DNA of 64,000 nucleotides. Origin: Chitinophagaceae bacterium. Its GTDB lineage: Bacteria; Bacteroidota; Bacteroidia; Chitinophagales; Chitinophagaceae. The DNA lies in assembly GCA_025933775.1 (NCBI GenBank), contig JAICZH010000002.1, positions 1 through 64,000 of the forward strand, in the 5' to 3' direction. Below are positions 1 to 8,189 of this stretch, piece by piece. A program made the position numbers and the translations under genes. The notes below the pieces were generated by a model, which was not told where the DNA came from, did not search any database, and saw nothing but the letters and a program-made list of their open reading frames with translations. Numbering within the stretch: position 1 is the first letter of the stretch; the number at the start of each line of letters is the position of its first letter.

Positions 1-92
1 GTAGTACGGCTTACTCCATACTTTTTTGAAAGCTCGCGGTAAGAGATCCCATCTTCTAAATACTCTCTTACTGCCTGGTTTTTTATGTCCAT
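1..92 (-). CDS. IS3-like transposase OrfA N-terminus (helix-turn-helix), truncated by window edge
   Basis: Reverse complement of 1-92 reads MDIKNQAVREYLEDGISYRELSKKYGVSRTT, a typical transposase HTH start. Confidence 0.8.
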   Translation of the reverse strand, partial: MDIKNQAVREYLEDGISYRELSKKYGVSRT

Positions 93-127
93 TTTTGGTT
101 GATTTTGTGTCAACCTATTTCAGGACA
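1..127 (-). mobile_element. End of an IS3-family-like insertion sequence (terminal inverted repeat TGTCCTGAAATAGGTTGACA...)
   Basis: OrfA start at 92 preceded by TGTCCTGAAATAGGTTGACACAAAATC (rc of ~101-127), a TG-starting IS end. Confidence 0.65.
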
Positions 128-209
128 AGACATTACAAAAAGCTGAAAATATATTTGTCGCCCCGCCATATCGCCAATGCAATGTTAGCGGTAGCCTTTC
201 GTCCGAACG

Positions 210-881
210 TTATTTCCATCTTTCAGAAATAATTTTATCATCTTTAAAATCTCTTTCTAAAATAAGTTTATTGTCCGCCGCATTATAGTATTTCCAAAGC
301 CCATTGTATAAACTGTCTTTATAAATTCCAACTACAAAAACGTTTATCATTGTGTCATTGCCATTTTTATCTTTATTCAAGAAGTCCTGGAACTTCTTTA
401 TACCGTCACCATTTGATATTTGCTGCAAACCGCTACTGTCCCAATAATTAACAAGAAACACTTTGTTGTCTTTGTAATAGAGCTCGGTTTCAGGTTTGCC
501 GTTGTCGTAATAATGCGTCGCAGTGCCAACTAAATTTCCGTCAATCTGATTGCCTTTAAACATTAAACTTCCGGTCTTGTGAAATTCAGTTACTTCTCCG
601 TTGATTTTTCCATTTTTATAAATGCACTTTCCCAATAGCTTGCCGTCTTTATAGTAGGCAACCGATTCACCGTTTTTTGTCGAGTCTATAAATTTCGTTT
701 CACTTGCCAACTGTCCGTTTTCATAGAAATGTCTTTCAATGAAACAGTTTGGTGTGTCAGAGTAAATTCTCTCTACTTTGATTTTGCCATTGTCCCACTT
801 AGAAATGACTTCTTGTTTATTTGTCCTGCAACTAAACAAGAAAAGAAATGTCAGGCATGCTATGAGTTTGAAGGCTGCCAT
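210..881 (-). CDS. MORN-like/YwqK-type repeat lipoprotein
   Basis: ORF 210..944; likely start MAAFKLIACLTFLFLFSC (lipobox); repeated YxNGxLxxE/YKDGKL motifs. Confidence 0.75.
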   Translation of the reverse strand: MAAFKLIACLTFLFLFSCRTNKQEVISKWDNGKIKVERIYSDTPNCFIERHFYENGQLASETKFIDSTKNGESVAYYKDGKLLGKCIYKNGKINGEVTEFHKTGSLMFKGNQIDGNLVGTATHYYDNGKPETELYYKDNKVFLVNYWDSSGLQQISNGDGIKKFQDFLNKDKNGNDTMINVFVVGIYKDSLYNGLWKYYNAADNKLILERDFKDDKIISERWK

Positions 882-1093
882 AAGGTTACCGCTAACGAGC
901 AGGGCTTTATGCAGGTTGGGAATTAGTATTCCGTCTGCCGACAACCGCTGCTGATTGAAAATATAAAGTTGAATTTAAGAACTAAAGTTGAAAGTTGCTT
1001 GTCCTGCCCGAACCGCAGCTTGGATTTGCAACTGGTTGATGTTTGCTGGTCATGCCCAACTTGCATAAAACCCAATGTTGTGCGTTCGGCATT

Positions 1094-1873
1094 CTATTTT
1101 GTCTTCAAGTAAATCCCATCAATTGTCGCATTAAGTCCAAACTGACTTTCACAATAACCTTTTGTATAATTGATATAGACAAAGCCTTTATAAAAAGTCA
1201 CCTTAAATTCACAACTGTCGCTTTCGGGAATTTTGTAGATGAATGAATTACCAGTCATTAGTATTGTATCTTTCTCCACTTCTGCAATGTTTGGTCCTCT
1301 TTCAACATTCGTTAGTGAAAGAATATTGAAACTAATTTTATTGCCTGTAACTCTGTTTATGTCAAAGTCTCCATTATAACCTTTGTCGCCATATTGATAA
1401 TGGTAGTTTCCGAAAAGTTGAGACTCATCTGGCTTAATGTTAGGGCTACTAATTAATGTGTCCTTTGAAGAAAGTTTCATTGAAAGTTCTTTCTTGGTCT
1501 TAGGAGATACCCAAAGTCCATCAAATTTTTCTTCTGTTGGCTTACCTTCAATAACTCCTGTGATGTTGCCTGTGTTGTCAAACTCCAACAACCTATAACT
1601 TTTGTCCTCCTCAATTGTACCTAAAAGCTTAATAGGCAATTTGTGTTTTGTGTTTAAATATGTGATTTCTCCAATGATTAAATTACTGTCAAGCTGATAG
1701 TGAACAAAAACAGGTGTCTTGCCGTTTAAAGTTCCTGTCCAGCAAATTTCGCTTTTGGTGTCTGTCAAAGTTGAAGGTTTAGTAGAAACCAAAGTGTCTG
1801 TACTGTTGACTTTTTGTTGCTGATTGTTGCAAGAGATTATTGTCAATAAAAGTATGTAAGTCCAATGTTTCAT
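1094..1873 (-). CDS. hypothetical lipoprotein
   Basis: 259 aa, signal peptide with lipobox MKHWTYILLLTIISC. Confidence 0.7.
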   Translation of the reverse strand: MKHWTYILLLTIISCNNQQQKVNSTDTLVSTKPSTLTDTKSEICWTGTLNGKTPVFVHYQLDSNLIIGEITYLNTKHKLPIKLLGTIEEDKSYRLLEFDNTGNITGVIEGKPTEEKFDGLWVSPKTKKELSMKLSSKDTLISSPNIKPDESQLFGNYHYQYGDKGYNGDFDINRVTGNKISFNILSLTNVERGPNIAEVEKDTILMTGNSFIYKIPESDSCEFKVTFYKGFVYINYTKGYCESQFGLNATIDGIYLKTK

Positions 1874-2091
1874 TTTAAGTAGGATGTTTCTTTATGCTGA
1901 CGCACAACACAAATATTATACGAACCCTACAATTTACCAAATTAAATTTTACAATTGATTATCAATGCATGTTCATTCGCTTTTTTGTATTGTGAGGTTC
2001 GTCAATGCACAACAATCGGTTTCTTCTTTTTAAATAAATCATCCAAGAAACTTGCTCTCACTAATTCTCGTTTGCAAAGGATTGTATTGAT

Positions 2092-5000
2092 TTACCTGTT
2101 AGGTTTTTCCAATTTACTTACTATGCCTATTCTTCTTAAAATATCGCGGTTCGAACGTTTATGCATGAGTTGATGCACCCATGAAAAAATTACAGGGAGA
2201 ATTAATAAAGTAAGAATGGTGGAAGTAACCAATCCGCCGATTACAACAATGGCAAGCGGCTTTTGTGTTTCGCTGCCGATGCCTTGCGAAATAGCTGCGG
2301 GCAATAAACCAATTGCCGCCATAAGCGCCGTCATTACCACCGGACGTATGCGGGAGATCACTCCTTTATAAATCGCTTCATCCACTTGCATTTTTTCATC
2401 TAAATTTTTTCTAAAAACACTAATGAGTATTACTCCGTTTTGAATACACACGCCAAACAATGCAATAAACCCAATGCCTGCGCTGATGCTGAAATTAAAG
2501 TGAGTAATATGCAACGCAAGAATGCCGCCTATTAATGCAAAAGGCACATTTAATAAAGTAAGAAATGCATCTTTTACATTATTAAACGTTACAAACAAAA
2601 GAAGGAAAATCGCTAAAAGACACACGGGCACTACATGCGACAAAGTTTTGGATGCACGCACCTGGTTTTCAAATTCGCCATTCCATGTTGTATAATAGCC
2701 GCGTGGCAAATGAACATTGGCATTTACTTTTTGCTGCGCTTCGTGAATGGTGCTTCCCAAATCGCGGCCACGATTAGAAAATTTTACTGCGATGTATCTT
2801 GTATTATTATCTCTGTAAATAAATGCAGGGCCGGTAATCGTTTTTATATCTGCAATTTCTTTTAAAGGAATTTTACTGTTGTCTTTGCCCGGCATCATTA
2901 AATTTTCTATCGCTTCCTGATTATTGCGAAAAGGAACTTCATAGCGCACTCTTACATCAAACTTTTTTTCGCCTTCATACAATTGCGTGGCAGCTTTGCC
3001 ACCAATCGCCATTTCAATTACGCTTTCTGCATCAGCCATAGTAATTCCATATTGCGCCATCTTTTGCTGATCCAGTTCTATGCGAAATTCGGGCTGACCG
3101 AGATTTCTTTCTACACCGAGGTCTTCAATTCCTTTTACATTTTTTAATTGCGCCATTACTTTATCTGCCAATTCATCAAGCGTTTTAAAATCGTTGCCGA
3201 AAATTTTTACAGCAAGCGAAGCATTTACTCCCGATACGGCTTCTTCCACATTATCTCTTATGGGTTGCGAATAATTGTAAACGATGCCCGGATATTTTTT
3301 AAATTGTGCATCCATTTCAGCAATTAATTCATCTTCGGTGATTTTTCTTTTCCATTCTTTTTGCGGATAAAGATCTACTTGCGTTTGTACATTATAAAAT
3401 CCTTTGGGGTCGGTGCCATCATTGGGTCTTCCTACCTGTGCCAATGTTTGTTTTACTTCAGGAAATTTATGCATGATGGCAACCATTTTATTGCTGATCT
3501 CATTGGCTTCGGGAAGGCTCACGCTCATGGGCAATTCTGCTTCTACCCACAATGCGCCTTCATTTAATTGTGGTAAAAATTCTGTTCCTAAAAATCTTGC
3601 AGAAAAAAATGTAACCAGCATTATGGCAAGCGCAATGAGTATGCTTGTTTTTTTATTACGATAAGTTAGCCTGAATAATTTTCCAATTCCTTTTTCAAAA
3701 AATATAGGAATAGGATTGTGTTTTTCTCTTACATTTTTTCTTAATAAAATACTGGATAATGCAGGAACCAATGTGAGCGTAAAAAGTAAAGCGCCCATCA
3801 ACGCAAACCCAAGTGTATAAGCCAATGGCGAAAACATTTTGCCTTCTACTTTTTGAAATGCGAATATGGGAATGAGGCAGGTAATGATAATAACTTTTGA
3901 AAAGAAAATAGCTTTACCCATTTCTGTTCCTTTTTGTTTGAACAGACCAAGCTTGGCAAGCTTATTAAATTTTTCCATTCCTACTTCGCGTGCCTTTTGA
4001 TCGAGCACTACAAAAAGTCCTTCTACCATTACAACAGCGCCGTCAATAATAATCCCGAAGTCAACTGCGCCCATGCTTAACAAGTTTGCCGACATGCCTT
4101 TTATTCTCATGCATATAAAAGCAAATAATAATGATAACGGAATAATGATACTAACGGTAACGGTTGTACGCCAATCGGCCATGAAAAGAAAAACAATTAC
4201 CGTAACTAAAATAATTCCTTCAAGAAGATTATGAATTACGGTGTGCGTTGCATAATCCATCAGGTTAGTTCTGTCGTAAAAAGTATTGATTTTTACGCCT
4301 CGCGGCAAAATATTTTCATTAAGGTCTTTTACTTTTTCGTGTATTTTGTCCAATACTACTTTTGGATTTTCTCCTTTACGAATTACAATAATTCCTTCAA
4401 TTACATCTTTATCAAAATCTCTTGCAACTTGCCCCAGCCGTGGCTTTGCAGCTTCTTTTACTGCGCCGATATTTTTTACAAGAATAGGAACGCCGTTAAT
4501 ATTTGTAATAATTATATTTTCAATATCACTTATATCGTTCAATACACCGATGCCTCTTACAACAAATGCCTGCCCGTTTTTTTCAATAACATCTCCGCCA
4601 ACATTTAAATTACTTTTAGCAACGGCCGAATACACATCGAGCGAGCTGAGATTGTATTGATAAAGCAAATTAGGATTTACACTTATCTCAAAAACTTTTT
4701 CTTCTCCCCCAAAACTATTTACATCGGCAACACCGGGCACACTTTTAAACTGCCGTTCCAGCACCCAGTCTTGTAAAGTAGTAAGGTCGCGAATAGAATA
4801 ATTTTTACCGGTGAGCGTATATCTATACACTTCGCCAGTAGGGCCGTAAGGCGGTTCCACTTCGGGTTGTACGCCTTCAGGCAAATCAACATTGCCCAGT
4901 CTGCTGGTAACTTCCTGCCTTGCAAAAGCATCTTCCACACCATCATTATAAATAATGCGGATATAGCTTAATCCGAATGCTGATGTGGATCTTAAATTTT

Positions 5001-5247
5001 CTTTTTTCTGTACAGAATTTAAAGCCACTTCCAAAGGGATCGTAATAAATTTTTCTACTTCTTCGGCGCTTCTGCCGGGCCATTGCGTTATAATAATTAT
5101 TTGTGTGTTGGTTACATCCGGAAAAGTTTCAATCGGTGTATTTTCATAACTCCAGATACCGATAACAACTAATATTACGGTAAGAAAAAAAACAAGATAC
5201 CTGTGCCGTAAAGAAAAATGAATAATATTTTTTATGAGCTTAACCAC
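2092..5247 (-). CDS. CusA/CzcA-family heavy-metal efflux RND permease
   Basis: 1051 aa, RND motifs (ETFPDVTNTQI, GAVDFGIIIDGAVVMVE, LPVIFSW). Confidence 0.95.
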   Translation of the reverse strand: MVKLIKNIIHFSLRHRYLVFFLTVILVVIGIWSYENTPIETFPDVTNTQIIIITQWPGRSAEEVEKFITIPLEVALNSVQKKENLRSTSAFGLSYIRIIYNDGVEDAFARQEVTSRLGNVDLPEGVQPEVEPPYGPTGEVYRYTLTGKNYSIRDLTTLQDWVLERQFKSVPGVADVNSFGGEEKVFEISVNPNLLYQYNLSSLDVYSAVAKSNLNVGGDVIEKNGQAFVVRGIGVLNDISDIENIIITNINGVPILVKNIGAVKEAAKPRLGQVARDFDKDVIEGIIVIRKGENPKVVLDKIHEKVKDLNENILPRGVKINTFYDRTNLMDYATHTVIHNLLEGIILVTVIVFLFMADWRTTVTVSIIIPLSLLFAFICMRIKGMSANLLSMGAVDFGIIIDGAVVMVEGLFVVLDQKAREVGMEKFNKLAKLGLFKQKGTEMGKAIFFSKVIIITCLIPIFAFQKVEGKMFSPLAYTLGFALMGALLFTLTLVPALSSILLRKNVREKHNPIPIFFEKGIGKLFRLTYRNKKTSILIALAIMLVTFFSARFLGTEFLPQLNEGALWVEAELPMSVSLPEANEISNKMVAIMHKFPEVKQTLAQVGRPNDGTDPKGFYNVQTQVDLYPQKEWKRKITEDELIAEMDAQFKKYPGIVYNYSQPIRDNVEEAVSGVNASLAVKIFGNDFKTLDELADKVMAQLKNVKGIEDLGVERNLGQPEFRIELDQQKMAQYGITMADAESVIEMAIGGKAATQLYEGEKKFDVRVRYEVPFRNNQEAIENLMMPGKDNSKIPLKEIADIKTITGPAFIYRDNNTRYIAVKFSNRGRDLGSTIHEAQQKVNANVHLPRGYYTTWNGEFENQVRASKTLSHVVPVCLLAIFLLLFVTFNNVKDAFLTLLNVPFALIGGILALHITHFNFSISAGIGFIALFGVCIQNGVILISVFRKNLDEKMQVDEAIYKGVISRIRPVVMTALMAAIGLLPAAISQGIGSETQKPLAIVVIGGLVTSTILTLLILPVIFSWVHQLMHKRSNRDILRRIGIVSKLEKPNR
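4150..4173 (+). repeat. Interspersed repeat, exact core ACTAACGGTAACG
   Basis: actaacggtaacggttgtacgcca, inside CusA-like ORF. Confidence 0.75.
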
Positions 5248-5277
5248 TTTTTTAATTTTACTTTTTTAATGAATAAA

Positions 5278-6372
5278 TTATTCTTCATTTAATGCATTAT
5301 AAATAAGAATTTGATTTTTGCTTATCACCAAATCATTTTCGTTTACGCCATCCGTTAGATAAGTTTTATCACCGGAAATTTTTAAAATATTTACTTCCGC
5401 CGCATGCACATGATTTCTGTCTTTATAAATAATCACATAATTTTTACCGCCATCTGAAATAATAGCATCGCTAGGAATCTCCAATGCTTTCTGCGATTCA
5501 TTGCCCGCAAGTATAATGTTGGTAAACATTTCAGGCTTTAAAAGCATATCGGTATTTGGCAATACAATTTTTATTTTCATGGCTTTGCTCAAAGGATCGA
5601 GGGCAGTATTTATCTGATCCACTTTCCCATAAAAAATTTTACCGGGATAAGCAAGCGTGGTAACTTCTGCGGGTTGTCCTTGTCTTATTTTTTGAATATC
5701 TGTTTCAAAAACATTTGCCAAAATCCATACATCCTGCATATTGGAAATCGTAAATAAATTTTGTGCATTATCATTGCGGATAAAACTTCCTGCATTAATA
5801 TTTTTTTCTGCAATAAAACCATCCCGTGGAGCGGTGATTATGTAAATGCCGCCGGGCTTTGTTTTTCCGCCGCCATTTATTTCAATTTGGGTTTGTACTT
5901 TTTTTACAGCGTTCATTGCTTTGTCATATTCAAGCTTTGCCTGTATAAAATCTTTTTCGCTGCTGATGCCATTGTGATATAATTGTTCAGCATTTTTATA
6001 TTCTTTTTCTGCAATGGCTGCATCGCTGTTCACGGTAGATAGATCGGCGTAATCGCCCGCCACATCTGCGCTTTTAATCACTGCAAGCGTTTGCCCTTTT
6101 TTTACTTTATCGCCCAATGAAACATTTACACTTACCACTTGTCCGCTTGCATTGGGAAAAATTTTTATTACTTTATTATCATCATAGCTTACTTCGCCGC
6201 TGAGTGATAATACATCTTGTATGTATTCATTTTTTACGGTATCTATTTTTATAATTCGTTCAAGCGAGTCGGAAATAAAAGGGTCATTGTTAATTGCCGC
6301 AACTTCTATTTTATTTTTGCATGATAAAAAAATACATGCGCATATTATAATGTATGGAATATTGGTTTTCAT
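5278..6372 (-). CDS. RND efflux periplasmic adaptor (CusB-like membrane fusion protein)
   Basis: 364 aa lipoprotein; biotinyl-lipoyl-like 'GQVVSVNVSLGDKVKKGQTLAVIKSADV'; adjacent to RND. Confidence 0.93.
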   Translation of the reverse strand: MKTNIPYIIICACIFLSCKNKIEVAAINNDPFISDSLERIIKIDTVKNEYIQDVLSLSGEVSYDDNKVIKIFPNASGQVVSVNVSLGDKVKKGQTLAVIKSADVAGDYADLSTVNSDAAIAEKEYKNAEQLYHNGISSEKDFIQAKLEYDKAMNAVKKVQTQIEINGGGKTKPGGIYIITAPRDGFIAEKNINAGSFIRNDNAQNLFTISNMQDVWILANVFETDIQKIRQGQPAEVTTLAYPGKIFYGKVDQINTALDPLSKAMKIKIVLPNTDMLLKPEMFTNIILAGNESQKALEIPSDAIISDGGKNYVIIYKDRNHVHAAEVNILKISGDKTYLTDGVNENDLVISKNQILIYNALNEE

Positions 6373-6378
6373 AATTTT

Positions 6379-7665
6379 TTAATTTAAATTAATAACATCT
6401 TTACCTGCGAGATAATTTAATTCTATGATTGCTTTTATAAGACTTGAATGCTGATCGAGTAATTTTAATTTTACATCTTTATAAGCATCTGTAAAATCAA
6501 TAAACTCTAAAAGGCTTACCTGTCGCTGTTTATAGCTCTTTAGCATGTTTTGAAAAACGGAATCATATTGTTGGGAGAAATCAAGTTGCTGCAAATTGTT
6601 TACGCTTTGAAAAAATTTAATTTTTGCGACCGACGATGAAATATCATTTTCAATTTGCAAAACATTTTCATCGTATAATGTTTGTTGTTGCTTGATGTTG
6701 TATTGTGCAGATGCAATATTGCCGCGGTTTCTGTTGAATATATTTAATGGAAATGAAACAGCAAGCCCAACATAATCCGGCGCATAGCTACTGCGCTGAT
6801 CATATTCGGTTCCGATGTTTATATCCGGTTTTGCCAATGCCTTTTGATAAATAAAATTATCATGAGCATAATCAAGTTGTGAATGTGCAATCTGTATGTC
6901 GCTACGGTTAGCTTCTGCAATTTGCACCAGCGCTTGCTTTGAAGGGATTTCTTTTTTTATGAGATCGGGCAAATAATAATGAAACACGGGAAGTATAAAA
7001 GAACTATCAGCGTTTTGCAACAATAATTTTACTTCGCTTTGCAAAGGAATTAATTGTGCATCTACATTTATTAATTCATTTTGCAAACTAAACATCAGCG
7101 CTTTGATGCGCATATTATCTTTTACTGAAATATTGCCGGCTTTTAATTCTTCATCCATTCCGGTAACTAATGTTTGCAATTCATTTATTTCTTCATCATA
7201 CACCCGTTTTATTTTTAACTGATGTTCTATTTCATACAAATCGCTAATGAGCGCATATCGTAATGTTCTTACCAAATCATCAAACTGAGATGTTGAAATA
7301 GAAGTGTTATCTGCTGCAAGCTGAACTTCTTTGCTGCGCTTACCGGCAGTTTTTATTAATTGGGTTATTTGCGCATACACGTTACCGTTAGTTGCGCTGT
7401 GTTTAAAAAATCCGCCTTGCCTGTCATAAATATTCTGGTCAGTGCTTATAACCGGATTGTTCCAAAGCTTTGCCTGGCGTATTAAAGCGCGGTTCGCATC
7501 AATATTATATTTAGCGGCAAGCAGCGATAAATTATTTTGAAGAAATATTTTTTCACTTTCTTCAACAGTGATTCGCATTGTATCAACCGGTGGCGATGCG
7601 AAGCAACGCAGTGCAGGCATCATCAATGCCATGATGCACGGCAAATACCATGAACGTACATTCAT
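6379..7665 (-). CDS. TolC-family outer membrane efflux protein (CusC/CzcC-like)
   Basis: Coiled-coil TolC pattern; operon with CusB/CusA-like genes; start MNVRSWYLP preferred over ORF start 7716. Confidence 0.9.
   Translation of the reverse strand: MNVRSWYLPCIMALMMPALRCFASPPVDTMRITVEESEKIFLQNNLSLLAAKYNIDANRALIRQAKLWNNPVISTDQNIYDRQGGFFKHSATNGNVYAQITQLIKTAGKRSKEVQLAADNTSISTSQFDDLVRTLRYALISDLYEIEHQLKIKRVYDEEINELQTLVTGMDEELKAGNISVKDNMRIKALMFSLQNELINVDAQLIPLQSEVKLLLQNADSSFILPVFHYYLPDLIKKEIPSKQALVQIAEANRSDIQIAHSQLDYAHDNFIYQKALAKPDINIGTEYDQRSSYAPDYVGLAVSFPLNIFNRNRGNIASAQYNIKQQQTLYDENVLQIENDISSSVAKIKFFQSVNNLQQLDFSQQYDSVFQNMLKSYKQRQVSLLEFIDFTDAYKDVKLKLLDQHSSLIKAIIELNYLAGKDVINLN
7369..7392 (-). repeat. 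Interspersed repeat, exact core
   Basis: rc: ACTAACGGTAACGTGTATGCGCAA, inside TolC-family ORF. Confidence 0.75.
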
Positions 7666-7743
7666 AATACAATAAATATTAAAAATTGAAAATGTAACTG
7701 AAAGAATATTGATCAATATTTTTCAGAATATAAAAAAGCGTTT

Positions 7744-7766
7744 ACCTGCCTACCGTCAGGCAGGTG
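7744..7766. repeat. Short palindromic repeat ACCTGCCTACCGTCAGGCAGGT
   Basis: CCTGCC...GGCAGG inverted arms; overlaps the stop codon of the 124-aa ORF. Confidence 0.7.
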
Positions 7767-8130
7767 CGTAGCCGTTAGGTTTGGGCGGAGGTATAATTAT
7801 ATCGAAAGAAATCTGTGGAATTTTATCTTCTTTATATTCCTGAAACATGGATTGAGAGGTAATAAAAAGGTCTTTTGTTTTTATATTATCAAATTGCGGA
7901 AAGCAATATTCAAAAATTTTCACAAGATGAAAATTTTGGCCCTGGTCGTCATCTTCATCATCCGCATGATGATCTATGCCAAGCTTTACCATCACCAGTT
8001 CTACAATGCTGTTGATATCATCTACCTGAAAACCGTTTCCATCATACACATCATCTTCCGGAACCTGCGGCAGGAACATGGAAGTGTTCATGTGAGACAG
8101 TAATAAAATAAATGCAAGCAGCCTTTTCAT
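7756..8130 (-). CDS. small exported acidic/His-Asp-rich protein, hypothetical
   Basis: 124 aa, N-terminal hydrophobic leader, HHADDEDDDQGQNFH motif; upstream of efflux operon. Confidence 0.65.
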   Translation of the reverse strand: MKRLLAFILLLSHMNTSMFLPQVPEDDVYDGNGFQVDDINSIVELVMVKLGIDHHADDEDDDQGQNFHLVKIFEYCFPQFDNIKTKDLFITSQSMFQEYKEDKIPQISFDIIIPPPKPNGYAPA

Positions 8131-8189
8131 GGATTTTGCAAAAGTATTGCGGGATTGAAATAATAGTTTATAAAAATTTTCTTAAAACT

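Noticed and set aside
26-232. 68-aa plus-strand ORF
   Set aside because: Antisense to the IS OrfA start and spans the IS end; no recognisable protein.
184-1915. Calling a true integron array
   Set aside because: No integron integrase visible and attC core triplets not convincingly matched; kept only as a cassette-like finding.
4231-4660. 125/124-aa plus-strand ORFs inside the CusA-like gene
   Set aside because: Antisense shadows of a strongly conserved RND gene.
7759-7779. CCTAACGGCTACGCACCTGCC as a repeat copy
   Set aside because: Similar in the first half but overlaps a different palindromic element; left out of the counted set.
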